Positions 25,087 through 33,442 of a stretch of 64,000 nt of DNA are shown piece after piece (positions within the stretch are counted from its first letter, which is position 1; each line of letters begins with the position of its first letter). The position numbers and the translations under genes are program-made. Below the pieces are notes generated by a model. That model ran no database searches. It was not told the origin of the DNA and saw only the letters and a program-made list of their open reading frames with translations. Source of the stretch: Rhodococcus sp. 105337 (GTDB lineage Bacteria > Actinomycetota > Actinomycetes > Mycobacteriales > Mycobacteriaceae); assembly GCF_012844225.1 (NCBI RefSeq), contig NZ_JABAGQ010000001.1, positions 496,001-560,000 on the forward strand. The letters run 5' to 3'.

Positions 25087-26169
25087 TCAGACGGATTCAC
25101 CTGCGGGCCGGAGCACGTCGCGTGCGGCGCGACGCACCGGCCTCACCCAGTCGCTGCCGCGCTCGGCGAGCTGGAGCATCCATCGGGCGCGGCGGCGGCG
25201 GACGGGTGTGGCAACGACGGTTCCGACCCGGTATTCGCCGTTCGCCCAATGCGATTTGAATTCCGAGACGCCGACCATGTAGTCGAATCTCGCGATGCCG
25301 AGGGCGTCGTGATGGTCGGCGAGCCATCGCTGCAACAGCTGACCGGGTTGGTACCGGCGCACATCGGGATGAAAGCGGGCCATCCACATCTCGGCCACGT
25401 CGCCGGTGCGGAACATGATTTCGTGTGCGCACCACCGTGTTCCGACGACCAAGCCCACCACGAGCAGAGTTCCCGCCCGCGCTTCGGCCTCGAGCAGAGG
25501 TTTGGTGAACGCCGCGAACGACGGCCCGAAGAAATTGTCGCGGTCGGTGTGCTCGTCGGCTGCCGCTGCGACGGCGACGATGTCGTCCCAGCGTCGCTCG
25601 AGGTGTTCCGGATCGCGGATCACCTCGACTCGCGCGGGTGTACCGGCACCCTCGAGTGCTCGTTCGGCACGGCGCAGTGTCTTGAGCGTACGACTGCCGC
25701 GCAGCGTCGTCGCACCGGCGCCGCTCGGCAGATCGATGGTGAGGCATCGATCGTCCACCTCGACGCCGACGTTCCACAGCGGCGACGTACGCAACACCTC
25801 CACCAAGGGATCCGCTACGTCGATGTGGGTGAGTTGCAGCGACATCCCGGTTGCGGCGATCCCGTCCACCAACTCGGCGAGAGCGTGATCGTCGGCTGCG
25901 ACGAACGTGCCGATCGTGCCGAGGCCGTGCCCCGGAAAGCGGAGGGTCTGTACGCCGAGTCGATTGCGCCGGTGGAGCGGAGCCACCGCCACGAGTCGTC
26001 CACCGCGGCGTGCCGTACCCACTGCCAGTCGTCCCCGCCCGAGGTTCCGGTGCCAGTTCAGCGCGTACGACGGTCGCGCGGCGACACGTGTGCCCACGTG
26101 CCGCGTGAGGTCGGACCATTCCGGGACGAGGGCGTCGACTGCACTGCCCTCGACGATGTCGAAGGTCAT
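25087..26169 (-). CDS. GNAT-fold acetyltransferase, CelD/BcsL type
   Basis: The 360-residue product has VRPSYALNWHRNLGRGRL-like N-terminal sequence and the GNAT-like second half, including CAHEIMFRTGDVAEMWMARF, RRYQPGQLLQRWLADHH and FDYMVGVSEFKSHWANGE. This matches the acetyltransferase family found in cellulose/EPS clusters (Acetyltransf_6, CelD). It may acylate a sugar or lipid precursor. The ATG at 26169 precedes MTFDIVEGSAVDAL; the frame is open further upstream but that part is Arg/Pro-rich and unlikely to be translated. It has a basic C-terminal tail. Confidence 0.8.
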   Translation of the reverse strand: MTFDIVEGSAVDALVPEWSDLTRHVGTRVAARPSYALNWHRNLGRGRLAVGTARRGGRLVAVAPLHRRNRLGVQTLRFPGHGLGTIGTFVAADDHALAELVDGIAATGMSLQLTHIDVADPLVEVLRTSPLWNVGVEVDDRCLTIDLPSGAGATTLRGSRTLKTLRRAERALEGAGTPARVEVIRDPEHLERRWDDIVAVAAAADEHTDRDNFFGPSFAAFTKPLLEAEARAGTLLVVGLVVGTRWCAHEIMFRTGDVAEMWMARFHPDVRRYQPGQLLQRWLADHHDALGIARFDYMVGVSEFKSHWANGEYRVGTVVATPVRRRRARWMLQLAERGSDWVRPVRRAARDVLRPAGESV

Positions 26170-26383
26170 TGTCCGGGGCGGCGTCCGCGCTCCGGCTCGG
26201 ACCGCCGGTGCTCTGTGTGCCGGCCTCGCATGTACCCAGCTCCTTCTCGGGAGTGCGCGACGCGAAACCGGCCGCACGGGACGCGCCGTGTCGCGCCCCC
26301 CGAGAACGATCGTAGGCGGACGACTCACCGTTACGGCGTCCGCACCGAGCTACACCTCTCGGCTCCCGGCCGAGTCGACGCGT

Positions 26384-27601
26384 CTACCGGACTCGGGGCG
26401 CCGCGAACGGTGCCGCGGGTACATCGGCTCCGCTGCCGAGCGCGGAGATGACGCCCTCGAGGATCATGTCGAGAAGCTCGGCCGATGTCGCGAAGTTGAT
26501 GCGCACGTAGTTGCGGCATCCGCTGCCGAACCGCAACCCGCCCTCGACGAGGATCCTGCCGCGCTCCCGCACCCGTTCGACCGGATCATCGAATCCGAGC
26601 GGACCGACGTCGATCCAGGTGAGATACGTTCCCTCCGGGAGGTGGTGCCGCGCAGCGGGGATTCTTTCTCGAAGCACGGCGTCGACGTGCCTGCGATTCC
26701 GTTCCAGGACCTGCATGAGGTCGCGCTGCCATGCGTCACCGTGCCGCCACGCGGCGAGCGTGGCGACCACTCCGGGCACGGACACCGCGCCGTACAGGTC
26801 GAACGGTTCGGCGTCACGCCGTCTCAGCAGCCGTTCCGATCCGTAATGCACCACCGCGCACCGTAACCCGGCGAGATTGAAAGACTTTCCCGCGGATGTG
26901 ATCGTGACAGTGCGTTTCGCCGCGTCCGGGCCGAGTGATGCGAACGGGATGTGCACGTGGGGCTCGAAGACTATTTCGGCGTGGATTTCGTCGCTGACCA
27001 CCAGCAGGTCGAACCGTTCGGCGATGTCTGCGATCTGTTCGAGCTCCGCGCGGGTGTGAACACGGCCGGTGGGATTGTGCGGGTTGACGAGCACCAGTAC
27101 GCGGGGGCGGTGGCGCGCAACCCGCTGCTCGAAGGCTTCCATGTCCAGCACCCACCCGTCGCCCCGATCGACGAAGGGGAAATCGAGCTGCTGCAGGCCC
27201 ATCCGGCGGATGGAGGCGAGAAACGGCGGATAGTTCGGGGTCTGAACGACGACCGAGTCACCGCGTCGCGTGCTCAAGTGGAGGATCAGTTGCAGGGCCT
27301 GGATCAAGTCCGTTTGCTCGCGGACCGAGCCCGGGTCCGGTTCCCATCCGTACCGGTCGCGCATCCGCGTCGCGAATTCTTCACGCAGCGGGGTGCCGTG
27401 CACCCAATTCGGGTAGCCGAGGTCGGTCTCGATCTGTTCGTGGAGCGCACTGCGGATGACCGGTGCAACGGGGAAGTCCATGTCGGCGACCCACGCGGGC
27501 AACAGGCCTTCGTCGACGGCTCGAGCCCACTTCGCCCCCGCGCGAGCCGACAACTCGGCGATGTCCAGGTCGTCGAATCCTGGGAAAGAAATCCTGCTCA
27601 T
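26384..27601 (-). CDS. PLP aminotransferase-fold C-S lyase (MalY/PatB type)
   Basis: The 405-residue protein has the fold-type I pattern: WVADMDFPVAPVIRSALHEQ near residue 38, YGWEPDP, VLVNPHNPTGRVHTR (about 172-186), VVSDEIHAEIVF (about 200-211) and TITSAGKSFNLAGLRC with the PLP lysine at about 239. MalY/PatB enzymes cleave the C-S bond of cystathionine or cysteine, giving pyruvate, ammonia and a thiol. It overlaps the upstream DinB-like gene by 4 nt and is embedded between polysaccharide genes without an evident link to them. Confidence 0.9.
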   Translation of the reverse strand: MSRISFPGFDDLDIAELSARAGAKWARAVDEGLLPAWVADMDFPVAPVIRSALHEQIETDLGYPNWVHGTPLREEFATRMRDRYGWEPDPGSVREQTDLIQALQLILHLSTRRGDSVVVQTPNYPPFLASIRRMGLQQLDFPFVDRGDGWVLDMEAFEQRVARHRPRVLVLVNPHNPTGRVHTRAELEQIADIAERFDLLVVSDEIHAEIVFEPHVHIPFASLGPDAAKRTVTITSAGKSFNLAGLRCAVVHYGSERLLRRRDAEPFDLYGAVSVPGVVATLAAWRHGDAWQRDLMQVLERNRRHVDAVLRERIPAARHHLPEGTYLTWIDVGPLGFDDPVERVRERGRILVEGGLRFGSGCRNYVRINFATSAELLDMILEGVISALGSGADVPAAPFAAPRVR

Positions 27602-28062
27602 CGGGCCTCCTCGGATGCGGAGAGCAGCAGATCGCGCGTGATCTCGATCTGACCGTGATGCTGCGCAAGCTCTTCGAGGACGTGGAGCAGGACCCCGTCG
27701 ACCGACACCACGTCACCCCGGTACTTCTCCGGTACAGCATGCGCCAGCCGGGCGGCCGGGTCCACCGCAGCGAGATCCTCGGCCAGCCGGGTGCGCTGCT
27801 CGGCGACCATCCGCGCCAACTCCGCGACGGTGCCCGATGCACCGAACTCCGACTCGCGGTCGCGGTTGCTCTCACGGCCGAGGACGATGTGGCCCACCCA
27901 GAACTCGACGAGCGCGCAGCAGTGATAGGTGATCGCCCACACCGAGTTGGCGCCCGGCAGCGGCGGTGCCGTGTTCGCGCCGGCGTCGCCGAGCTTCGTC
28001 GACGCGGACAGCATCCCGTCGAAAGCACGATCGACGAAGTAGAGGTACTCGTCGGTTTTCAT
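27598..28062 (-). CDS. DinB/DUF664-like four-helix protein
   Basis: The 154-residue product starts MKTDEYLYFVDRAFDGML and has ITYHCCALVEFWVGHIVLG, with the first metal-site His, and LHVLEELAQHHGQIEITRDLLL with the HxxxH-type pair. This is the DinB/YfiT-like metal-binding four-helix bundle (mycothiol-dependent or DUF664 subfamily in actinobacteria). Some members are thiol-S-transferases, which would fit the adjacent C-S lyase, but this is inferred. Its last bases overlap the lyase start. An earlier in-frame ATG at 28110 is less likely. Confidence 0.78.
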   Translation of the reverse strand: MKTDEYLYFVDRAFDGMLSASTKLGDAGANTAPPLPGANSVWAITYHCCALVEFWVGHIVLGRESNRDRESEFGASGTVAELARMVAEQRTRLAEDLAAVDPAARLAHAVPEKYRGDVVSVDGVLLHVLEELAQHHGQIEITRDLLLSASEEAR

Positions 28063-28136
28063 CGCCCTACCGCCGTTCATCCTCATGTTCGAGTGAGCTG
28101 AGAATGACACGGTTCGGGGAAATCCGCGCGGCGAAC

Positions 28137-28790
28137 TCAGGCGACTTCCGCGGGTCTTTCGCCGGTGACGAAGAAGATGAGCCGATCGGCCACGTCGGCG
28201 GCCTGGTCTCCGAACCGCCCGTAGAAGCGCGCGACGAGAACGGTGTCCACGGCCGTCGGAACGTCACCGTCCCAGTTCTTGCCTTCGACGGTGGCGAGGA
28301 TCCGCGAGTGCACCGCGTCCAACTCGCGCTGGAGCGCACGGACACTCTGAATCGCCTCGAGGTCGAGATGAGTGAACACATCGCGCAGCACGGCTGCGAT
28401 CCGGGCTGCGACGTCAGCCATCACAGCGAGGTCGTCGTGCAGGGCACCTCGCACGAGCAGGTCCGGGAAGCGACGGCGTGCAACGCGCGCGATGTGGAGC
28501 GTGAGTTGCCCCATCCGGCTCAGATCACCGCTGATCCTGACTGCAGAGAACACGAGTCGGAGGTCCGCGGCGACAGGCCCCTGCAAGGCGAGGATCTTCA
28601 TGGCCCGATGGGCGCAGTCCGTGGTCAGCTCGTCGAGGCGGGCGTCGAGGTCGAGCGTGCTCTGCGCCGCCAGCAGGTCACCGCGGAACAGCGCCTCGGT
28701 CGCCGACGAGAGGCCCTCCGCGGCCACAGCGCCGAGTTCCCCCAGCCGTTCGAGCAGTTCGTTCAGTTCGCCCTTGAACACTTCCCTCAT
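28137..28790 (-). CDS. phoU: PhoU-family phosphate regulator
   Basis: The 217-residue all-helical protein starts MREVFKGELNELLERLGELG and has two PhoU repeats. The motifs LDARLDELTTDCAHRAMKILAL and LRLVFSAVRISGDLSRMGQL (repeat 1), and VARFYGRFGDQAADVADRLI (repeat 2), have the usual acidic and aromatic metal-cluster positions. PhoU links PstSCAB phosphate uptake to the sensor kinase and represses the Pho response. No pst genes are adjacent. The ATG follows GGAG at 6-nt spacing. Confidence 0.9.
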   Translation of the reverse strand: MREVFKGELNELLERLGELGAVAAEGLSSATEALFRGDLLAAQSTLDLDARLDELTTDCAHRAMKILALQGPVAADLRLVFSAVRISGDLSRMGQLTLHIARVARRRFPDLLVRGALHDDLAVMADVAARIAAVLRDVFTHLDLEAIQSVRALQRELDAVHSRILATVEGKNWDGDVPTAVDTVLVARFYGRFGDQAADVADRLIFFVTGERPAEVA

Positions 28791-29138
28791 GCAGCACTCC
28801 TCTCGGTAGCGCGCGGAAGTCCCATTCTGCTGCGGTGGGTGCCACCACAAGCTGAATGCCCGTCCCCCCACGTTCTACACAGGCTGATGATTCACTTCTT
28901 TGCGCTCGGTGTCACTCCGGGTGTCGGCAGGCGAGAGATCGTCCATGCGCGCAAGGTGAGCTTTGATCCATTCTGTACTTCCCGGTGTCGCGACGTGCTC
29001 ATGCGTTGTACCGGCGATGCGGGTAGTCAAGGCAGTCCTTCGAGGTAATGTGCCGACGTTGCTCGGCTCGCAGGCCACCCCACACCCCCGGAGTGACCGC
29101 CATCACTATATAGCGAGACCGCGAGGATACAACTCGGC
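28791..29138. other. 348-bp interval with one weak small minus-strand frame
   Basis: A 67-codon minus-strand frame (28875-29078) encodes TRIAGTTHEHVATPGSTEWI and DDLSPADTRSDTERKEV, but it lacks a ribosome site and a recognisable family, and codon choice is mixed. It is not called as a gene. Otherwise the interval should hold the promoter for phoU. Confidence 0.35.
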
Positions 29139-30827
29139 CTAGTCCGAAGCTCGGGGTGTGGAGTCCGGTGCAGGAGCCGAATCGCTGGACGGCGGCCGAT
29201 TTCCCTGGTCGTCTCGGTTCCGGACGATCTCCTGGGCGTACTCGCGGTTGACCGACTCGCTCACCGGAGCATATGTCTCCTCCGCATGCGGCGGGTGCCC
29301 CTGCGGCGTGTCGACCTGCCCCTCCCCGCTCCGGTAGCGGGGATGAGGGGTGTTTTCCTGGGGCTCGAAGAGCGACTTCGAGAGCGCCGCGATGGGCCGG
29401 GTCGGCGGTGCCGGATCGACGAACGGAACGGGCCCGGACGACGGGTCGCGGTCGGGCACAGGCACAGGCGTCGGCATGGGAGGCCGGCGCTGCGGGTCCA
29501 CGGGCACTTGCGAGCGCGCGTGCGGTTGTTGCGGGTGCGATTGCGGGCGCGGGTGGGGTTGCGGCTGCGGGTGCGGTTGCGGGGAGAGGGCAACACTGCT
29601 CGGCTCGGGCGCCGTCGGGGCGGCCACCGGCTCGTCCTTCTCGGGTGCCGGCGGCTTCTCGACGGACAAGACGACCAGCCTGGTGGGGACCTCGATCTCG
29701 GCCAGCGCACGAAGACTGTTCTCCACGGCGGCGCGGTCTTCGCTACCCGTCGTGACCACGATCAGGGCAAGCCCGACCTTCTCCTGACGCAGTTGCTTCC
29801 ACCATTGCTCGGTCAAGCCGCACCGGATGATGCGTTCGGCGGCGTCGTCGCCGAAGACGTCCGGGTCCGCCTCCACCCCGGAACCGTCGAGAACGAGAAT
29901 CGCTTCGCCGAGCGAGGCGCGCTGCTGCAGCATCACCACCGTGTCGAGCGGCAGGCGTGGGGTGCCGGAGGTATCGACCTGCAGGGCCGTGCGATACCGG
30001 CGGGAAGTCCGCCGCGCCCATGCCGGCGTGACGGTCCTGCCGAACCGGCCGTTGAGGGCGACCAGCAGCTCCGCGACCACGATCAGCGTGAACAGGAATG
30101 CGACCGCAGCCTCTGCCTTCGGTTTCGGCGAGACCTTCGTGCCGCTTCCGGCGGGCGCGGCCAGCACCTGGAGGTGTTCGGCACCGGCACCGGAGCGCAC
30201 GGCACGAAGCTGGTCGAGGCGGGAATCCAGTTCGGCCTGCAACACCGGGTCCGGGCTGCCGTCGTCCGTGCTGTCGTCGGCACCGGCCGCGAGTTCGGCA
30301 CGGAGACCCGCGACGATTCCGTCGAGATCCGCGATGCGCGATTCGAGTGCGGTGCGGTTCCGGGTGCCCTGAGCCTGGTCGAGCGCAGCAACGACCACCT
30401 GAGCGAGCCGGTCCGCTTCCTCCTGGGACCCGTCGCGTGCCGTCACCGTGAGCAGTGTCGGCGACGTTCCGTAGTCCACCCAGATGTTGCCGGACAACGC
30501 AGCCGGATCCTCACCGACCTCCGCCGCGATGGCGGCCACCACGCGGGAATCCTCCGACAGCGCGACGTAGGGAGCGATCAGCTGCCCGAGCGACGCGTCC
30601 GAGCCCGACACCGCTGCGCTGCTGCGAATCTCCACCACGACGGTCGACTCGTAGACGCCGGGTCCGCTGTCGCGGACGAAGAACACCGCGAGTGCCACCA
30701 CCGCCGCCGCGACGGCCGCCGGAAGCGCGACCCGCGCCAGTTCGCGAGCGTGCCCGAGGAGATCGACGGCCGGAGGGACGCCGAGTTCACGACGCAACTC
30801 GGCGTCGCGGATGTTTCCTTCAAGCAC
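29139..30827 (-). CDS. Wzz/Wzc-like polysaccharide chain-length protein without kinase motifs
   Basis: The 562-residue product has TM1 at about 31-50, an extracytoplasmic region with the Wzz-like strand GVYESTVVVEIRS, coiled-coil helices at about 150-225, and TM2 at about 243-262. The cytoplasmic part (about 280-410) has a Rossmann-like region (LGEAILVLDGSGVEA, GLALIVVTTGSEDRAA) but no Walker A, so it is not an active BY-kinase. A Pro/His/Gln repeat of PQPHP type (about 420-450) and a Pro-rich tail follow. It probably controls polymer length or export and lies with the polysaccharide genes. Confidence 0.75.
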   Translation of the reverse strand: MLEGNIRDAELRRELGVPPAVDLLGHARELARVALPAAVAAAVVALAVFFVRDSGPGVYESTVVVEIRSSAAVSGSDASLGQLIAPYVALSEDSRVVAAIAAEVGEDPAALSGNIWVDYGTSPTLLTVTARDGSQEEADRLAQVVVAALDQAQGTRNRTALESRIADLDGIVAGLRAELAAGADDSTDDGSPDPVLQAELDSRLDQLRAVRSGAGAEHLQVLAAPAGSGTKVSPKPKAEAAVAFLFTLIVVAELLVALNGRFGRTVTPAWARRTSRRYRTALQVDTSGTPRLPLDTVVMLQQRASLGEAILVLDGSGVEADPDVFGDDAAERIIRCGLTEQWWKQLRQEKVGLALIVVTTGSEDRAAVENSLRALAEIEVPTRLVVLSVEKPPAPEKDEPVAAPTAPEPSSVALSPQPHPQPQPHPRPQSHPQQPHARSQVPVDPQRRPPMPTPVPVPDRDPSSGPVPFVDPAPPTRPIAALSKSLFEPQENTPHPRYRSGEGQVDTPQGHPPHAEETYAPVSESVNREYAQEIVRNRDDQGNRPPSSDSAPAPDSTPRASD

Positions 30828-30923
30828 GTCGCGGACCCTTTCGCGGAACTGCCGTATGGGGGGAAATGTCGCTTTTAGGTCGCGAAAATCCGGCCGAACG
30901 TTACCTCACTCCGGAGCGCGCGG

Positions 30924-31697
30924 CTACACGCCGAGGAGCCAGCGAGGGCGCGACCACATCTGCCAGTTCTCGACCACCTGCGCACCGGCCGAGACATACA
31001 GCGGGGTCACCTGCGGGCTGGTGAGACCGCACATCGGCACCGGACCACGCAGTGCGAACGTGCGGGCTGCCGCCGCATCCACGAGACGCCGCGCGTAGCC
31101 ACGACGCTGCCGTCCCTTCCTCGTCCCCAGCGACCACACGGTTTCGATCTCGCCGCCGTCCGAAATCAGTGTGCAGGACTGTAAGCGAGCGTCGTCGAAG
31201 ATGCCCGTCGCCGTCAGGCCGGGTGCTTCCGGAACGGTGTCGGCGTACGCAATCGCCGCGGTCCCCGGCGACACCCCGAACGCACCCGCAGCCAGGTCGC
31301 GCGCGTCGGACATGTCCTCACGCCCCAGGACCCGCAACGCGTCGTCCTCGGGTGCGAGGACCGGAACGAACACCGTCAGGTCGAGAGCCCCCGCGCACAC
31401 CCAGCCGCGGTCGGCGAGCACCTGTGCGGCGGCGAGGCCTCGTCCGGCGAGCAACACGATCGCCGGGAAGCCGGCTGCGGTCACGATGTCGTATACGTGT
31501 TGCGCATGCGCGGTGACGTCGCCGTTGTGGACGAGCGCGAGGTTGTAGTCGGGATCCGGTGCTCCGGTGATCCCGGCCCACCATCCGTCACCGTCCAGGT
31601 ACGACCCCGCAGTGGTGAGCGGCCGCATACTGCGTCCGTAGGCGCGGCGCAGGACGTCGAGCGTCACGGTGGTACCTGAGATGGAGCCGGGTGTCAC
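30924..31697 (-). CDS. GNAT-family N-acetyltransferase
   Basis: The 257-residue product starts with GTG at 31697, preceded by AGGAGG at 7-nt spacing. The C-terminal half carries the GNAT core: VWSLGTRKGRQRRGYARRLVDAAAART, with the acetyl-CoA pyrophosphate loop RKGRQRRGYA, then a CGLTSPQVTPLYVSAGAQVV strand. The N-terminal half is a second, degenerate GNAT-like domain. Substrate unknown. It may be unrelated to polysaccharide synthesis. Confidence 0.8.
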   Translation of the reverse strand: MTPGSISGTTVTLDVLRRAYGRSMRPLTTAGSYLDGDGWWAGITGAPDPDYNLALVHNGDVTAHAQHVYDIVTAAGFPAIVLLAGRGLAAAQVLADRGWVCAGALDLTVFVPVLAPEDDALRVLGREDMSDARDLAAGAFGVSPGTAAIAYADTVPEAPGLTATGIFDDARLQSCTLISDGGEIETVWSLGTRKGRQRRGYARRLVDAAAARTFALRGPVPMCGLTSPQVTPLYVSAGAQVVENWQMWSRPRWLLGV

Positions 31698-31774
31698 TCG
31701 TGATCCTCCTGCTTCTCGGCACATCCGAGTTCGACCGGTACGAGATGAAGTTATCGTCCACTACCTCGCACACG

Positions 31775-31808
31775 CATCGGCGGCACCCCTGGAAGGGTGC
31801 CGCCGATG
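31775..31808. terminator. 14-bp hairpin, possible terminator
   Basis: CATCGGCGGCACCC pairs perfectly with GGGTGCCGCCGATG over a 6-nt loop CTGGAA. It lies just beyond the end of the possible minus-strand remnant at 31826. There is no T-tract on either side, so it may instead be a structural RNA element. Confidence 0.45.
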
Positions 31809-32096
31809 TGCGACGGAAGGGGACGTCAGGAAGGAGTGCCGATCAGGTCGCGAAGAAACTCGACGACCCCGCTGGGCAACTCGAAGCCCGGAACCGCCGG
31901 GATCGCGCCCGGTCCCGCGGTCGACCTCTGGCGCGCTCAGATCGAAGGCCTGCTGCCTCGGATCCGCCTCTGCCGGACGGTCCCGTCGGCGACGTACGCC
32001 GGAAACGGTACCGTGCCCGAGCTGTGCTGTCGCGACAACCGTTCTGGCAGAACTTGTTTCGACGTTCGGTATGCCGGAAATGCCGGCGGGAAGAGT

Positions 32097-32172
32097 GAAG
32101 CCCCGGGCGACTCTGGTGGAGTAGACCGGGGCTTCTGCGTAGGCCGGCGATGGGGGTTACCGGCCTGCGCAG
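32097..32172. other. two adjacent strong hairpins
   Basis: GAAGCCCCGG (32097-32106) pairs with CCGGGGCTTC (32126-32135) over 19 nt. Directly after, CTGCGTAGGCCGG (32135-32147) pairs with CCGGCCTGCGCAG (32160-32172) over a 12-nt loop with GGGGG. The second stem is continuous only if the T:G at 32140/32167 is a wobble, which favours a plus-strand RNA. It may be a bidirectional terminator or a small structured RNA. Confidence 0.4.
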
Positions 32173-32350
32173 TCGCCCGCACGATGGGATGTGAGGGCAA
32201 CGGAAGAGACTTTATCCCGATGCGATTGCTACTCGCGAGTACACCGGAAAAGGGCAGGAACAGCGTGTGACGGCACAGTGCCTCGTTCAGGACACGCTGC
32301 GCGAGCGCCTTCCGTGAGCCGGTACCCCTGCTCGGAGCGCCGGGCCGCAC

Positions 32351-33442
32351 TCATGCCCACAGCGCGGACGCCATGTCCGGCAGCGTTCGGTCGATATCGT
32401 GCAGTGACAAGACGCGCTGCCGGGCGATATCGGATATCTCGCGTCGCGCTACCGGGTCGTCGAGGAGGCGCGTCAGCGCCTCGGCGAGAGCCTCCGGATC
32501 ACCGGGCCGCACCAGCACACCGGCGCCGTCTGCGAGGTATTCCGCCGTGCCGCCGTGATCGGTGCCCAGTACCGGCACGCCGTGCGCCATGGCCTCCAAC
32601 ACTCCGAGGGGCCCCGCTTCCGGTGACGTGCTCGCCGAGACCAGGACGTCCCACGTATCGAGCACCTGCGCGGGAGGGACATGCCCGAGGAAAACGACGC
32701 GTCCACGCAGATCGGGCATCGCAGCACGGGTGCGCAACTCGTCGAGGAATGCCTCGTCGCCGGGAAACGGCGTGCCCGCGATATCCAGCCGGACATCGGG
32801 AATGCGGGAGACCGCTTCCAGAAGAATCCGGTGCCCCTTCCACTCGGTGATCGAGGCCAGGATGCCCACGCGCGATGCGCCTGGGCCCGCCGGGTCGCGG
32901 CGACGCTCGCCGACGGATACACCGTTACGAGCGACGACCGTGCGAAATCCCAGTGCCCGGACGGGTTCTGCCGTCGCACGCGACACGGCGACAGCGGTGC
33001 CGACGCCTGGTCGGCCGAGTCGGGCGACGAGGATCTGACGTCGAGACGACAGGGTGTCGTGTACGAGCCATGCCGCGCGTCCGGCGCGCCGGGTTCCGGC
33101 GACGGCCAGGGAGACCGCCGGCAGCGCGAACAACGAATTACACACGACTCGAGCATGTTCCGTGGACTGTGCGCGGCGGATCCGGGCTCCGGCCCTCGCC
33201 CACCTCACGGGAAGAGATGCCAGGCCGAGCACACGACGGACACCTTGCTGTCCCTGCATCCCGAGCGGCGGTACCACCAGTCGCGCCACCTCGCCGGGCA
33301 GAGCGTCGGCGAGAGGCCCGTCGGGACATGCCACGATCACGCGTCGTCCTTCGTTCCGTGCGTGGTCGATCAGCGCGAGCATGACCTTCTCCGCGCCCGA
33401 TCGCTGCCCGGTGTGTGCGACGAAAAGCAGCGGGTCGGTCAC
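32351..33442 (-). CDS. GT4 glycosyltransferase
   Basis: The 363-residue protein starts with GTG at 33442, whose GTGA overlaps the upstream glycosyltransferase stop. LLFVAHTGQRSGAEKVMLAL is the first strand and glycine loop. WLVHDTLSSRR, VAVSRATAEPVRALGF, RVGILASITEWKGHRILLEA and VSASTSPEAGPLGVLEAMAH (E(x7)E) complete a GT-B family 4 enzyme. It probably acts on the polysaccharide or a related glycolipid. The two overlapping transferases form a small operon. Confidence 0.88.
   Translation of the reverse strand: MTDPLLFVAHTGQRSGAEKVMLALIDHARNEGRRVIVACPDGPLADALPGEVARLVVPPLGMQGQQGVRRVLGLASLPVRWARAGARIRRAQSTEHARVVCNSLFALPAVSLAVAGTRRAGRAAWLVHDTLSSRRQILVARLGRPGVGTAVAVSRATAEPVRALGFRTVVARNGVSVGERRRDPAGPGASRVGILASITEWKGHRILLEAVSRIPDVRLDIAGTPFPGDEAFLDELRTRAAMPDLRGRVVFLGHVPPAQVLDTWDVLVSASTSPEAGPLGVLEAMAHGVPVLGTDHGGTAEYLADGAGVLVRPGDPEALAEALTRLLDDPVARREISDIARQRVLSLHDIDRTLPDMASALWA

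Larger units (their letters stand above)
31698..32350. other. 653-bp interval with hairpins and possible gene remnant
   Basis: Strong hairpins occur at 31775-31808 and, back to back, at 32097-32135 and 32135-32172. On the minus strand, 31826-31936 encodes AIPAVPGFELPSGVVEFL and RDLIGTPS before a stop, which looks like the C-terminus of a real protein. It has no start because of a stop at 31937; another frame upstream reads ISGIPNVETSSARTVVATAQ. This could be a frameshifted remnant or chance. A TAAAGT box lies on the minus strand at 32214-32209. Confidence 0.4.

Noticed and set aside
28875-29078. 67-codon minus-strand frame upstream of phoU
   Set aside because: No ribosome site or family, mixed codon use; recorded only as part of the interval.
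29286-30878. 530-codon plus-strand frame opposite the Wzz-like gene
   Set aside because: Arg-rich antisense frame; the minus-strand protein has proper TM and coiled-coil features.
31797-32270. Plus-strand frame with several Cys residues in the hairpin-rich interval
   Set aside because: It runs across the strong hairpins and shows no domain or ribosome site.
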